DNA of 64,000 bases from Yoonia vestfoldensis DSM 16212 (GCF_000382265.1 NZ_KB907983.1:62001-126000), one strand, 5' to 3'; positions 34,052-43,945 are shown, counted from the stretch's first letter. Notes: a model not told the origin generated them from the letters alone. A program made the numbers and translations.

Positions 34052-35756
34052 CCGCGCGCTCGCGCAGGACTGGGCCTGGGTCAAGCGTCTGCGGCGTGGC
34101 GAACAGCCAGCCCTGCGCAGGTTTCGCCGTCGCCGCGATCAGCAGGGGGGCGGCGATCATCGGGGCCAGCACCGGCAAGAGCCACAGCAGCACGCCGGTG
34201 GCATAGACCAGCGTGACCAGCACCCCGATACAGCCTGCCGACACGATCCAATGCGATGCCAGATAGGCCTCGCGCAGGGTCATGGCACCGCCGTCACGGT
34301 CTTGCGCGGGCCAACCGCCGTCGCGCCCGCGCATGATCTGGGCGATGGCGCGCAATTGATACATCAGCAGTACGGGTGTCAGCATCGACAGGATCAGCAG
34401 TTCCGCAGCGGCCGATGCGGTGCTGCGGACCACCCCGCCAAAAGCCCGGGTTCGCCCGCGCAGGATTGCGTCGCAAAGGTTCAGCAGCTTCGGCAGCACC
34501 AGAAGGACGATCACCCCGACCATCAGCCCCAACGCGATGGCAAAGTTGGTCTGGGTCACGACAGGCAGCGTCCAGGCATCCAGCCGGATGCGGACCGTGT
34601 CGGTCGCAAGCGCCTCTGTCAGCTTGCTGGTCAGCACGAAACCCATCCAGACCGGCGCCAGCAGATAGGCGAAAATGCCTTGTATGAAAACAAACCTGCT
34701 CCATCCCGAAAGTCCCTGCACGGTCACAAGGCGCATGTGTTGCAGATTGCCCTGACACCAGCGCCGGTCGCGTTTGGCGTGGTCGATCAGGGTTTCGGGA
34801 GTCTCTTCATAGCTGCCTTGCAGATCGGTATCGAGCCTGACCGTCCAGCCGCCGCGTGCCATCAAGGCGGCCTCGACGTAATCATGGCTCATGATCGGGC
34901 CGCCAAAAGGCGGCGGTCCGGGCAGGTCGGGCAGGCCGCAGCTTTGCGCGAAAGCACGGATGCGGATGATCGCGTTATGCCCCCAGAACGGACCGGTGCG
35001 CCCTTGCAGCCGCGCCAGCCCACGCGCAAAGACCGGCCCGTGAAACGCGGCGGCGAATTGCATCAGACGTGCGAAGCGCGACCGCGCGTTCACGACGACG
35101 GGCAGGGTCTGCAACAGCCCCAGTGCGGGATCGGCCTGCATCCGCAAGGCCATGTCCCGCATGGTGCGCCCTTCCATCATGCTGTCGGCATCCAGAACGA
35201 TAGCGAAATCATAGGCCGCACCCGAACTGCGGATGAAATCGGCGATATTGCCTGCCTTGCGCCCCTCGTTGACGTCGCGCCTGCGATAAAAGATGCGGCC
35301 TTGCCCGCCGGTGTCCTGCACCAGCCGCAGGTACCAGTGGCGTTCGCGCGCGGCATGGGCATCGTCACGGGTGTCCGACAGGATGGCGAAGTCAAAGCCT
35401 GCACCATCCGTCACCTGCCGCAAGGACCTGTCCATAGCGGCGATGCGTGAAAACGTGGCGGCGGGGTCCTCGGCGAAGATGGGCACAAGCACCACGACGC
35501 GCGCTTTCAATGGTCCGGTCACGGGCAAAGGCGCGCGCGGCGCGGCGACAAGACCGACAATGGCAAGAGCGGCCCCCCATGCCAGCCAGAATGACGCCAC
35601 CAGCACCAAAAACGCGCGAAAAAGGTCCAGTGCGGTGATGCCGCCGATTGTCCCGAAGACAAGGAACACGCCGCTGGCGGTCATCGCCGCGATGCCACAT
35701 CCGGCAAGTACGACGAAACGCGCGATCATCGGAGGAGCGTCGCCGGACGCAGCCAT
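33969..35756 (-). CDS. mdoH: osmoregulated periplasmic glucan glucosyltransferase OpgH/MdoH
   Basis: 595 residues: about eight membrane helices flanking a GT-2 domain. Key motifs are VVLVPIFAED, DFAILSDTRDD (first Asp), FAIVLDADSMMEG, GHNAIIRIRAF, SHDYVEAALMARGGW and KRDRRWCQGNLQH, the acceptor site. It polymerises beta-glucan for the periplasm from UDP-glucose. The frame upstream is open but broken by one TAG directly before this ATG. No opgG/mdoG gene adjoins, unlike the usual opgGH operon. Overlaps the UPF0104 gene by 83 bases. Confidence 0.92.
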   Translation of the reverse strand: MAASGDAPPMIARFVVLAGCGIAAMTASGVFLVFGTIGGITALDLFRAFLVLVASFWLAWGAALAIVGLVAAPRAPLPVTGPLKARVVVLVPIFAEDPAATFSRIAAMDRSLRQVTDGAGFDFAILSDTRDDAHAARERHWYLRLVQDTGGQGRIFYRRRDVNEGRKAGNIADFIRSSGAAYDFAIVLDADSMMEGRTMRDMALRMQADPALGLLQTLPVVVNARSRFARLMQFAAAFHGPVFARGLARLQGRTGPFWGHNAIIRIRAFAQSCGLPDLPGPPPFGGPIMSHDYVEAALMARGGWTVRLDTDLQGSYEETPETLIDHAKRDRRWCQGNLQHMRLVTVQGLSGWSRFVFIQGIFAYLLAPVWMGFVLTSKLTEALATDTVRIRLDAWTLPVVTQTNFAIALGLMVGVIVLLVLPKLLNLCDAILRGRTRAFGGVVRSTASAAAELLILSMLTPVLLMYQLRAIAQIMRGRDGGWPAQDRDGGAMTLREAYLASHWIVSAGCIGVLVTLVYATGVLLWLLPVLAPMIAAPLLIAATAKPAQGWLFATPQTLDPGPVLRERAAILARWTQPDAGAAPAGPRHPAGLPQE

Positions 35757-35984
35757 CTAGAGCCCCGCGCGCTGCGCGATGGCACCCCAGAGCCGCCAGA
35801 GCAGGCCTGACCTGTCGGCAAGCCCCGCCGTCGTCAGGTCCTGCGGCGCAAAGGCCATCGGCGCATGCGGCAGCGCACCCTGCGTTTTGCCGTCGGCGTC
35901 TGCCGGGACGCCAGGCAGATCACGTCCGCGATGATGCGGCGTCCTGTCCTCATACGGCGACAATCTGGCAGGCGGCTGCGCCAT
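35757..35984 (-). CDS. 75-residue frame, possible detached N-terminus of OpgH
   Basis: An open frame from ATG 35984 ends in TAG (35757-35759), immediately followed in the same frame by the mdoH ATG. Its end reads LPHAPMAFAPQDL..., like the short cytoplasmic N-terminus LPP-APLAMP-QDF that I recall in Roseobacter OpgH proteins. It may be the true 5' end of mdoH split by an amber mutation, or a small leader gene coupled to mdoH. The first 40 residues have no recognisable feature. Confidence 0.4.
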   Translation of the reverse strand: MAQPPARLSPYEDRTPHHRGRDLPGVPADADGKTQGALPHAPMAFAPQDLTTAGLADRSGLLWRLWGAIAQRAGL

Positions 35985-36244
35985 GGCATTCCTTGCGTTC
36001 GTCGCGCGACTGGTGTGGCCGCGCAATCTGTGCGTCCGATATCGGCGGCACGGTTGCGGTTGTGGTGGTGCGCAGGTCCAAGAGTCAGGCCTGCACCGCC
36101 ATCCGATGTCAGATAGTCCTGCGATTTTGTTTGGCCAGTCCTGCGCGGATGGCAATTTCGTGTGTGACGGGTCGCAAACAGGACACCCCGGTCCTACCGG
36201 GCAGGATACCGTCGGCACGGAACGCGATCAAAGGATGGAGCCTC

Positions 36245-37168
36245 TTGTCCGACGCCATGCCATCGACAGCCGCAGTGGCAATACCGGCGTACCGGCAAGG
36301 TGTTCTGCTGGTCTTTGCGGCAGGCGTGCTCTGGTCCACGGTCGGCCTTGGCGTGCGGCTGATCGAGGATGCGCTGGTCTGGCAGATTCTGCTTTATCGT
36401 TCGGTCAGCCTGTCGGTTTTTCTATATCTCGTCATCCGGCTGCGCAGCGGGCAGGGCGTCTTGGCGCAGGTCCGGCGAAGCGGGCGCGCGGGGGTGGTGG
36501 CGGGGCTGGCGCTGGTCGCGGCCTATGCAGGCGGGATCTATGCGATCCAGGCCACATCGGTCGCCAATGCGATGCTGCTGTTTGCCACGGCACCGTTCAT
36601 GGCCGCCGTGCTGGGGCGCGTCCTGCTGGGCGAACCCGTGCGCCGGGCGACTTTGATCGCGATCGGCCTGGCGCTTGCGGGGATCGCGGTGATGGTCGCG
36701 GACCAGTCGGGCGGCGTGACGTTGCATGGATCGCTCGCTGCCTTGGCCTCGGCGCTGGGTTTTGCCGTTTTCACCGTCGCGCTGCGCTGGGGCAGGGCGT
36801 CCGAGATGCTGCCGGCGGTGTTCCTGTCGGGTCTGTTCGGCATCGGTGTCACGCTGGCGATCTGCCTGTGGTTGGGCCTGCCGCTGGTGTTGTCGCCACG
36901 CGACGGTGGTATCTCGATGGGCATGGGCGTGTTTCAGGTCGGCGCCGGGTTGATCCTCTACACGCTCGGCTCGAAAAGCCTGCCCGCCGCAGAGCTTGCA
37001 TTGCTGTCATTGGCCGAAGTGTTGCTTGGCCCGTTCTGGGTCTGGGTGTTTCTGGGCGAGGCGGCGGGGGTCAATACGCTGATCGGCGGGGCCATTCTGC
37101 TGGGGGCGATCGCGGGCAACGCGCTGTCCGGCAAAAGGCGCAAGCCGCCGCTGCGCGTAGCGCCCTGA
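36245..37168 (+). CDS. DMT-superfamily (EamA) transporter
   Basis: About 307 residues, ten membrane helices in two EamA repeats (GVLLVFAAGVLWSTVGLGVRLIED ... LFATAPFMAAVLGRVLLGEPVRR; then SLAALASALGFAVFTVALRWG ... AELALLSLAEVLLGPFWVWVFLGE). It exports or imports small metabolites; the substrate is unknown. TTG at 36245 has AGGATGGAG in front; ATG at 36257 is the alternative start. The gap 35985-36244 holds no gene, only a small hairpin CCCGGT-CCT-ACCGGG (36187-36201). Confidence 0.88.
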   Translation: MSDAMPSTAAVAIPAYRQGVLLVFAAGVLWSTVGLGVRLIEDALVWQILLYRSVSLSVFLYLVIRLRSGQGVLAQVRRSGRAGVVAGLALVAAYAGGIYAIQATSVANAMLLFATAPFMAAVLGRVLLGEPVRRATLIAIGLALAGIAVMVADQSGGVTLHGSLAALASALGFAVFTVALRWGRASEMLPAVFLSGLFGIGVTLAICLWLGLPLVLSPRDGGISMGMGVFQVGAGLILYTLGSKSLPAAELALLSLAEVLLGPFWVWVFLGEAAGVNTLIGGAILLGAIAGNALSGKRRKPPLRVAP

Positions 37169-37274
37169 CGCGCGGCCGCCGGAACCTTTGCCTTTCCGAA
37201 ACACTATGTTAGCGTGGCGGCTTGCCAAGCGCACTGCGCGCCGCGCGACCGGAAAGTTTCGGGGGAAAGGATTC

Positions 37275-38120
37275 ATGTCCACACTCAAATCGATCTGGCG
37301 GACAGGTGGTGCCGTGCTGGACACGGCCGGGGAAAAGAACCTTGGCCTGATCGCGGCGGGGGTCGCCTTTTTCGGGATGTTCGGGATCTTTCCGGGGCTG
37401 GCCGCGATCATCGCGATCTTCGGGCTGATGGCGGACCCCGTGGTCATTGCCGATCAGTTGACGCTGATGCAGGACATTATCCCCGACGATGCCTATCGCT
37501 TGCTGGAGACCCAGATCAACGGGCTGGTCGATGCGCCATCACAGGCCTTGGGATGGGCCACGTTCGTGTCGATCCTCGTGGCGCTCTGGTCGTGCCGGGC
37601 GGCTGTCGGCGCGTTGATCGGCGGGCTCAACGCCATCGCGGGGCAAAAGCAGCGCAGCAGCCTGCGGCAGGTGGTCGTGGCCTTCAGTCTGACCATCGCG
37701 CTGGTGTTTCTCGCGATCATTGCCGTGAATGTCGTTGTCGTCCTGCCGATCGTGATGGCGTTTCTGCCGATCCCGACTGGCACCGCCTGGCTGCTGGAAG
37801 GTCTGCGCTGGGTCGTGGCACTGGGCGTGCTGCTGACGGCGCTGGGGCTGCTTTACCGCTTTGGTCCGGTCCGGATCGAAAGCCGCGGGCGCTGGGTCAC
37901 GGTGGGCGCGCTGGTCGTGATCGTCTTGTGGATCGCGGCCTCGGCGGGGCTGTCGTTCTACCTGACGAATTTCGCAAGCTACAACGAGGTCTACGGCTCG
38001 ATCGGGGCGGTGATCGGCATGATGCTGTGGCTTTATGTCAGCGCCTATCTGATCCTGCTCGGGGCGGCGCTGAACATGCATGTGCATGGCAGACGCGCCC
38101 GCGCGCCCGAGGCCGCCTAG
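37275..38120 (+). CDS. YihY/virulence factor BrkB family membrane protein
   Basis: 281 residues with six membrane helices. Family blocks: LGLIAAGVAFFGMFGIFPGLAAIIAIFG, IIPDDAYRLLETQINGLV, GWATFVSILVALWSCRAAVGALIGGLNAI, NEVYGSIGAVIGMMLWLYVSAYLILLGAALN. The family is often annotated ribonuclease BN-like, but that activity is disputed for this protein. GGGGGAAAGG (37261-37270) supports ATG 37275 over an upstream start. Convergent with kynU. Confidence 0.9.
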   Translation: MSTLKSIWRTGGAVLDTAGEKNLGLIAAGVAFFGMFGIFPGLAAIIAIFGLMADPVVIADQLTLMQDIIPDDAYRLLETQINGLVDAPSQALGWATFVSILVALWSCRAAVGALIGGLNAIAGQKQRSSLRQVVVAFSLTIALVFLAIIAVNVVVVLPIVMAFLPIPTGTAWLLEGLRWVVALGVLLTALGLLYRFGPVRIESRGRWVTVGALVVIVLWIAASAGLSFYLTNFASYNEVYGSIGAVIGMMLWLYVSAYLILLGAALNMHVHGRRARAPEAA

Positions 38121-38127
38121 CGGTCCG

Positions 38128-38180
38128 GGCCCTTGCGGGCCTCGGTGCCTCCGGCGGGGATATTTTTACTCGGAAGATGG
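38128..38180. repeat. hairpin plus recurring AT tail between convergent genes
   Basis: GGCCC-TTGC-GGGCC (38128-38141) is followed by a GCCTCCGGCGGGG-type segment and ATATTTTTACTCGGAAGATG (38159-38178). The tail resembles the one at 24884-24902. Both sit between converging stop codons, so they are likely terminators of a repeated type common in Roseobacters. Confidence 0.5.
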
Positions 38181-38182
38181 TG

Positions 38183-39391
38183 TCAGGTGACAGCCGCCTT
38201 TTGCCGGAATTCCGCCCTGTCCCAGAGCTTGTCGGTCATCACCTTGGTGATGATCTCGACCGCGCGGGCCACGTCGCCTGCGTCGATGAAAAGCGGGGTA
38301 AAGCCAAAGCGCATGATGTCGGGCGCGCGGAAATCGCCGACCACGCCTTGCGCGATACAGGCCTGCATCGCGGCATAGCCGTCGGCGAAACGGAACGACA
38401 CCTGCGATCCGCGCTGCGCGGGGTCGCGCGGGCTGGCCAGCGTCAGCATGGGGCAGGTGGCTTCTATGCCTGCGATGAACTGGTCTGTCAGCGCGATGGA
38501 GGCTGTGCGGATGTCGTGCAGATCGACCTGGTCCCAGATGTCGAGCGAGGCATCAAGGGCTGCGAGTTGCAGCACCGGCGGCGTGCCGACGCGCATCCGT
38601 TCGATCCCCGTGCCGGGGCGGTAGCCGGGTTCGAAGGCGAAAGGGGCGGCATGGCCGAGCCAGCCCGACAGCGCAGGCTGGCAGCGGTCGATATGGCGGG
38701 GGGCGACATAGATGAACGCGGGCGCGCCCGGTCCGCCATTGAGGTATTTATAGGTGCAGCCCACCGCGAAATCGGCGCCGCAGCCTGCCACATCGACGGG
38801 CAGCGCGCCTGCGGAATGGGCAAGGTCCCAGATCGTGATGGCACCTGCGTCATGGGCCTTTTGCGTCAGGGCGGCCATGTCATGCATCTGCCCCGTGCGG
38901 TAATCGACCTGCGTCAGCATCAGCACGGCAAGATCATTGTCGATGTGATCCGCCACATCCTCGGGGGCGACTACACGCAATTCATAGCCGCGGTCCAGCG
39001 ACCGGATCAGCCCTTCGGCCATGTAGATGTCGGAGGGGAAATTGCCGCTGTCGGTCAGGATCACCCGCCTGTCAGGCACCAGATCAAGGGCGGCTGCCAG
39101 CGCCTGATAGACCTTGACCGACAGCGTATCGCCCAGAACCGTATGCCCCGGTTCCGCCCCGATCAGCCGCCCGATCCGGTCGGCATAGGTGGTGGGCTGC
39201 GCCATCCAGCCCGCGCGGTTCCAGCCGGTGATCACCATCTCGCCCCATTCGCGGGTCACACAATCAGCGATCCGTGCGGCGGCGGCGCGCGGCAATGGCC
39301 CCAGCGAATTGCCATCCAGATAGATCATGTCGGCGGGCATCTGGAACATCGCCTTGGTCCGGGAAAAATCGCGAATGAAACTGGTTGTCAT
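38183..39391 (-). CDS. kynU: kynureninase
   Basis: 402 residues of a PLP-dependent fold-type I enzyme that splits kynurenine to anthranilate and alanine. Visible blocks: YLDGNSLGPLPRAA, WNRAGWMAQPTTYADRIGRLIGAE, the VDYRTGQMHD and WDLAHSAGALPVDV substrate and cofactor region, and the PLP Lys in GCTYKYLNGGPGAPAF. Length and motifs match KynU well. Its stop side is convergent with yihY; its start overlaps the SDR stop by four bases. No kynA or kmo is nearby. Confidence 0.93.
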   Translation of the reverse strand: MTTSFIRDFSRTKAMFQMPADMIYLDGNSLGPLPRAAAARIADCVTREWGEMVITGWNRAGWMAQPTTYADRIGRLIGAEPGHTVLGDTLSVKVYQALAAALDLVPDRRVILTDSGNFPSDIYMAEGLIRSLDRGYELRVVAPEDVADHIDNDLAVLMLTQVDYRTGQMHDMAALTQKAHDAGAITIWDLAHSAGALPVDVAGCGADFAVGCTYKYLNGGPGAPAFIYVAPRHIDRCQPALSGWLGHAAPFAFEPGYRPGTGIERMRVGTPPVLQLAALDASLDIWDQVDLHDIRTASIALTDQFIAGIEATCPMLTLASPRDPAQRGSQVSFRFADGYAAMQACIAQGVVGDFRAPDIMRFGFTPLFIDAGDVARAVEIITKVMTDKLWDRAEFRQKAAVT

Positions 39392-40146
39392 ACCTGGCCT
39401 CCTGAAATCTGGATCGTTTGCCCGTTCACGCTGCGCGCGCCATCCGAACACAGCCACATGGCGGCGGCGGTGGTCTCGTCCACTTCGAGCAGGCGGCGGT
39501 GGCGGTTGCCTTTGGCGATCAGGTCGACAGCGCCCGCCTCGTCCACGTCAAAGCTTTTCATCAGGCTGGGCAACTGGTTCTGCACGATGGCCGTATCCAC
39601 ATAGCCGGGGCAGAGCGCGTTGAAGGTGACAGGGCTGCGCATGTATTCCTCGGACAATCCACGGATCAGGCCGATCACGCCGTGTTTGCTGACCGTATAG
39701 GGCACCGCGTTCTTGAGGCCCCGCACGCCCGCGATTGAGGAGACGACGATCATCCGCGCGGGCATGTCGGGCGGCAGACTGGCCAGCGCCGCCTGAAAGG
39801 TCAGGAACACACCGTCGAGGTTTGTGGCCATCGTCTTGCGCCAAGCGGCAAGCGAGGTTTTCGCGAAAGGTCCGCCTTCGGCAATCCCCGCATTGGCCAC
39901 GCAAATCTGCACGGGGCCGCGTGCGGCGGCGGCATTGGCGATGCCGTCACGTACGGAGGATTCGTCATCCACATCCATCACCAGCGCATGCAGGCGGGGG
40001 TGGGTTGCGGCGACCTCTGCCAGTCTCGCGCCATTGCGGCCTGTGATCGTGACCTCTGCGCCTGCCTCGGCCAAGGCCAGTGCGATGCCTTTGCCGATGC
40101 CCGTCGCGCCGCCTGTCACCAGCGCGTGTTTGCCTGCATGTTCCAT
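39388..40146 (-). CDS. SDR-family oxidoreductase
   Basis: 252 residues of the classical short-chain dehydrogenase type: TGGATGIGKGIALALAEAG (NAD(P) site), CVANAGIA, VVSSIAG, catalytic YTVSK (Tyr-x3-Lys), and CPGYVDTAI. It is coupled to kynU (4-base overlap), so it may act in tryptophan or a related acid catabolism; by sequence it resembles 3-hydroxybutyrate or 3-oxoacyl reductases. Substrate unknown. Confidence 0.9.
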   Translation of the reverse strand: MEHAGKHALVTGGATGIGKGIALALAEAGAEVTITGRNGARLAEVAATHPRLHALVMDVDDESSVRDGIANAAAARGPVQICVANAGIAEGGPFAKTSLAAWRKTMATNLDGVFLTFQAALASLPPDMPARMIVVSSIAGVRGLKNAVPYTVSKHGVIGLIRGLSEEYMRSPVTFNALCPGYVDTAIVQNQLPSLMKSFDVDEAGAVDLIAKGNRHRRLLEVDETTAAAMWLCSDGARSVNGQTIQISGGQV

Positions 40147-40227
40147 GATGACTCCCCCGTAGTTGCGCCTATGCTACCTGCACGGCGGGCATGGACAAGG
40201 GCAAAGCGGCGGGTCACAACGTCAGCT

Positions 40228-40677
40228 ATGAAATGGATCGACATTCCTCCTGTCTGGCTTGTGCTGGCGCTTGTCATGGCGTGGCAGATCAGCGTGCTGC
40301 AGCCGCAGGTGCTGGCCATCAGCCATCCGGCGCTGGACTTGCTGGGCGGCCTGCTGGTGGGCGCTGGTCTGGTGCTGATGCTGCTGGCCGTGGCCGAGAT
40401 GCGCAAGCGCAAGACCACGGTGATCCCGCATATGGAAGCGGACGCCTTGGTCACGACGGGGGTGTTTTCACGCAGCCGCAATCCGATCTATCTGGGCGAT
40501 GCGCTGATCCTTGCGGGGCTGGCCCTGCGCTGGGATGCGCCTGTCGCGCTGCTGCTGGTGGCCTTGTTCGTGGCGACGATCACGCAACGGTTCATCGTGC
40601 CCGAGGAAAACCGCCTGCGCCGCAAGTTCCGCGCCGATTTTGCGCGCTACTGCGAAAAGACCCGCCGCTGGCTGTGA
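40228..40677 (+). CDS. isoprenylcysteine carboxylmethyltransferase-like membrane methyltransferase
   Basis: 149 residues with three to four membrane helices. The signature SRNPIYLGDALILAGLAL and the C-terminal RFIVPEENRLRRKFRADFARYCEKTRRWL are characteristic of the ICMT/PEMT-like family (SAM-dependent). The biological substrate is unknown. It is divergent from the SDR gene and precedes pntA. Confidence 0.88.
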   Translation: MKWIDIPPVWLVLALVMAWQISVLQPQVLAISHPALDLLGGLLVGAGLVLMLLAVAEMRKRKTTVIPHMEADALVTTGVFSRSRNPIYLGDALILAGLALRWDAPVALLLVALFVATITQRFIVPEENRLRRKFRADFARYCEKTRRWL

Positions 40678-40782
40678 CTGTTAGCGCACGACAGGAACGG
40701 ACTTTGCAGCCCTTCCCTTGTGAAACAATCTTTCGCGCGCTAAGTCGGATTTGACTGCTGACACAAATATGGGGGATGGTCC

Positions 40783-42357
40783 GTGAAAATCGGCACACCA
40801 AAAGAGATATTTGCCGGCGAAGACCGCGTTGCCATGACGCCTGCTTCGGCGAAAGACCTGCAAAAACTGGGCTATGACTGCGTGATCGAAACCGGGGCCG
40901 GTGTGGCTGCGGGCTTCACCGATCAATCCTACAAGGAGGCCGGGGTCGAGGTCGTCAAGACCGCTGCCGCCCTCTACAAGGCCGCCGATATCATCGCCAA
41001 GGTCCGCCCCCCCGAGGATGTCGAGGTCAAGCGCCTGCGTGAAGGCCAGACGCTGATTTCCTTCTTCTATCCCGCGCAGAACAAGGATTTGATGGAGGCC
41101 GCCAACGCCAAGGGTGCGACCGTCATCGCGATGGATATGGTGCCGCGCATCAGCCGCGCGCAGAAAATGGATGCGCTGTCGTCGATGGCCAATATCGCGG
41201 GCTATCGCGCCGTGATCGAGGCGGGCAACAATTTCGGCCGCTTCTTCACTGGCCAGATCACCGCCGCAGGCAAGGTGCCGCCCGCCAAGGTGCTGGTCGT
41301 AGGCGCGGGTGTCGCAGGCTTGGCCGCGATCGGGACGGCCACGAGCCTAGGTGCGATCACCTATGCTTTCGACGTGCGTCCCGAAGTCGCCGAACAGGTC
41401 GAATCGATGGGTGCACAATTCGTGTTCCTCGATTTCGAGGAAGAACAGCAGGATGGCGCCAAAACGGGCGGCTATGCCTCTGTCTCCAGCCCCGAATTCG
41501 CGGCGGCCCAACTGGCCAAGTTCCGCGAAATCGCGCCTGATATGGATATCGTCATCACCACGGCGCTGATCCCCGGCCGTGATGCGCCGGAGCTGTGGAC
41601 GCCCGACATGGTTGCCTCGATGAAGCCCGGTTCGGTCATCATCGACCTTGCCGCCGAACGCGGCGGCAACTGCAAGCTGACGGTCAAGGACGAACGGATC
41701 GTCACCGACAATGGTGTCATCATCATCGGCTATACTGATTATCCCAGCCGGATGGCGGCACAGGCCTCGACGCTTTATGCCACCAACATCCGCCATATGA
41801 TGACCGACCTGACACCCGGCAAAGACGGTGTGCCAGTGCACAACATGGAGGACGACGTGATCCGGGGTGCCACGGCGACCCATGCGGGCGCGATCACCTT
41901 CCCGCCGCCGCCGCCCAAGATCAACGCCATCGCGCAGGTCGCCAAAAAGAACCAGCCCAAGGAATTGACGGCGGACGAAAAGCGCGCCAAGGAAACCGCC
42001 GATTTCAAGACGCAGACCCGCAATCAGGTCACGCTGCTGGTCGTGGGTGCGGTGCTGCTGCTGGGTGTCGGTCTGGTGGCCCCCGCCAGCTTCATGCAGC
42101 ATTTCATCGTCTTCGTGCTGGCGGTCTTTGTTGGGTTTCAGGTCATCTGGGGTGTGGCCCACAGCCTGCACACGCCGCTGATGGCGGTGACGAACGCGAT
42201 TTCCTCGATCATCATTCTGGGTGCGCTGACGCAGATCGGGTCGGGGTCGTGGCTGGTCGTGTTCCTTGCGGCATTGGCGGTCTTCATGACCGGCATCAAT
42301 ATTTTCGGCGGCTTTCTGGTCACACGGCGCATGCTTGCCATGTTCCAGAAGTCGTAA
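40783..42357 (+). CDS. pntA: NAD(P) transhydrogenase subunit alpha (fused PntAA/PntAB)
   Basis: 524 residues. Domain I (about 1-370) binds NAD(H): AEDRVAMTP-like start, DMVPRISRAQKMDALSSMANIAGYRA, VLVVGAGVAGLAAIGTATSLGA. After an acidic, Lys-rich linker (about 395-415) come four membrane helices of the PntAB part (VTLLVVGAVLLLGVGLV onward). GTG start at 40783 with GGGGGATG in front. With PntB it makes a proton-pumping transhydrogenase that supplies NADPH. Confidence 0.95.
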   Translation: MKIGTPKEIFAGEDRVAMTPASAKDLQKLGYDCVIETGAGVAAGFTDQSYKEAGVEVVKTAAALYKAADIIAKVRPPEDVEVKRLREGQTLISFFYPAQNKDLMEAANAKGATVIAMDMVPRISRAQKMDALSSMANIAGYRAVIEAGNNFGRFFTGQITAAGKVPPAKVLVVGAGVAGLAAIGTATSLGAITYAFDVRPEVAEQVESMGAQFVFLDFEEEQQDGAKTGGYASVSSPEFAAAQLAKFREIAPDMDIVITTALIPGRDAPELWTPDMVASMKPGSVIIDLAAERGGNCKLTVKDERIVTDNGVIIIGYTDYPSRMAAQASTLYATNIRHMMTDLTPGKDGVPVHNMEDDVIRGATATHAGAITFPPPPPKINAIAQVAKKNQPKELTADEKRAKETADFKTQTRNQVTLLVVGAVLLLGVGLVAPASFMQHFIVFVLAVFVGFQVIWGVAHSLHTPLMAVTNAISSIIILGALTQIGSGSWLVVFLAALAVFMTGINIFGGFLVTRRMLAMFQKS

Positions 42358-42371
42358 AGGGGTAAAGAGCA

Positions 42372-43898
42372 ATGGAATACGGTTTCACAACAGCGGCCTA
42401 CGTCGTCGCGGCAATTCTCTTTATCCTCAGCCTCGGCGGTCTGTCCGGGCAGGAAAGCGCCAAGCGCGCGGTCTGGTATGGCATGGCGGGCATGGCGCTC
42501 GCGGTATCGGCCACCTTGTTCGGCCCCGGTGCGGGGCTCTGGTTTCTGTCGCTGATCCTGATCGCGGGTGGTGGGGTCATCGGCTATCAATTGGCGACCA
42601 AGGTGCAGATGACGCAGATGCCCGAACTGGTCGCGGCGATGCACAGTCTTGTCGGTCTGGCCGCCGTGCTGGTGGGGTTCATCGCGCATTTCGAGATTGT
42701 GCGCGTGGCAGCACTGATTGCCGAATTCTCGGCCCTTGGCGGCTTTCCGCCAGAAGCATTTGTCTGGCCTGCCGCAGGCATGGTCTTCGAGAATCCCCGC
42801 GCGGCGGAGTTGGCTACTCAACTGCGCAATCTAGGCTCGTTTGCGTCGCTGATAGCACAAAAAACCGTGGTCGAGATCAATATCCTGCGGGTCGAATTGT
42901 TCCTTGGTATCTTCATCGGGGCCATCACCTTTACCGGATCGGTCATCGCCTATGGCAAGCTCGCGGGCAAGGTGAACACCGCCGCTGCGAAACTGCCCGG
43001 CGGGCATATGCTCAACGCCGGCGCCGCTGCGGTTTCGGTGCTCTGCCTGATCTGGTATTTCAACACCGGCGGTTTCTTCCCGCTGTTCCTGATGACGCTG
43101 GCCGCACTTTTCATCGGCTATCACCTCATCATGGGGATCGGCGGGGCGGATATGCCTGTCGTCGTGTCGATGCTGAACAGCTATTCGGGCTGGGCTGCAG
43201 CGGCGATCGGGTTCAGCCTTGGCAATGATCTGTTGATCGTGGTCGGCGCGCTGGTCGGCTCCTCCGGTGCGATCCTGTCCTACATCATGTGCAAGGCGAT
43301 GAACCGCAGCTTTGTATCGGTGATCTTGGGTGGCTTCGGCGGGCCGCAGGGGGAACAGATGGCGGTCGAGGGCGAACAGATCGCCATCGACAGCGATGGT
43401 GTCGCGACGGCCTTGAACGAGGCCGACAGCATCATCATCATCCCCGGTTACGGCATGGCCGTGGCACAGGCGCAATCGGCGGTCGCGGAACTGACCCGCA
43501 AATTGCGCGCCAAGGGCAAGAATGTCCGTTTCGCCATTCACCCCGTCGCGGGCCGTTTGCCGGGCCACATGAACGTGCTGCTGGCCGAGGCCAAGGTGCC
43601 CTATGACATCGTGATGGAGATGGACGAGATCAACGATGATTTCCCCTCGACCGACGTGGCCATCGTGATCGGGTCCAATGACATCGTGAACCCTGCCGCC
43701 CAAGACGACCCCAACAGCCCCATCGCCGGGATGCCGGTGCTGGAATGCTGGAAGGCCAAACAGGTGTTCGTGTCCAAGCGCGGGCAGGGGACCGGCTATT
43801 CCGGCATCGAGAACCCGCTGTTCTACAAGGAAAACACGCGGATGTTCTATGGCGACGCAAAAAAGTCGCTGGACGAACTGCTGCCCAAGATTGATTGA
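42372..43898 (+). CDS. pntB: NAD(P) transhydrogenase subunit beta
   Basis: 508 residues. Membrane domain II (1-290: helices such as [59 protein letters not shown]) is followed by the NADP(H)-binding domain III with [58 protein letters not shown] and the C-terminal [14 protein letters not shown]. Starts 14 bases after pntA and ends at a strong terminator. A conserved two-gene unit. Confidence 0.96.
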   Translation: MEYGFTTAAYVVAAILFILSLGGLSGQESAKRAVWYGMAGMALAVSATLFGPGAGLWFLSLILIAGGGVIGYQLATKVQMTQMPELVAAMHSLVGLAAVLVGFIAHFEIVRVAALIAEFSALGGFPPEAFVWPAAGMVFENPRAAELATQLRNLGSFASLIAQKTVVEINILRVELFLGIFIGAITFTGSVIAYGKLAGKVNTAAAKLPGGHMLNAGAAAVSVLCLIWYFNTGGFFPLFLMTLAALFIGYHLIMGIGGADMPVVVSMLNSYSGWAAAAIGFSLGNDLLIVVGALVGSSGAILSYIMCKAMNRSFVSVILGGFGGPQGEQMAVEGEQIAIDSDGVATALNEADSIIIIPGYGMAVAQAQSAVAELTRKLRAKGKNVRFAIHPVAGRLPGHMNVLLAEAKVPYDIVMEMDEINDDFPSTDVAIVIGSNDIVNPAAQDDPNSPIAGMPVLECWKAKQVFVSKRGQGTGYSGIENPLFYKENTRMFYGDAKKSLDELLPKID

Positions 43899-43916
43899 TT
43901 TTGATGCGCTGAAAAG

Positions 43917-43943
43917 AAGGCCCGCCATCACGGCGGGCCTTTT
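43917..43943 (+). terminator. intrinsic terminator of pntAB (copy 1 of a duplicated terminator)
   Basis: A stem AAGGCCCGCC with ATCAC loop and GGCGGGCCTT, then TTTTG, 18 bases after the pntB stop. The 27 bases from 43919 to 43945 recur exactly at 45038-45064. Confidence 0.9.
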
Positions 43944-43945
43944 GC

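Noticed and set aside
22532-35759. Amber recoding (pyrrolysine or readthrough) for the two in-frame TAG codons
   Set aside because: TAG ends many genes here normally (for example aat and the sulfatase-like gene), and no Pyl genes or stem-loop context were seen. Mutation or sequencing error is simpler.
37214-39604. A 796-residue plus-strand frame spanning yihY and kynU
   Set aside because: Runs across yihY in a wrong frame and kynU antisense, with no conserved motif. yihY and kynU explain the region.
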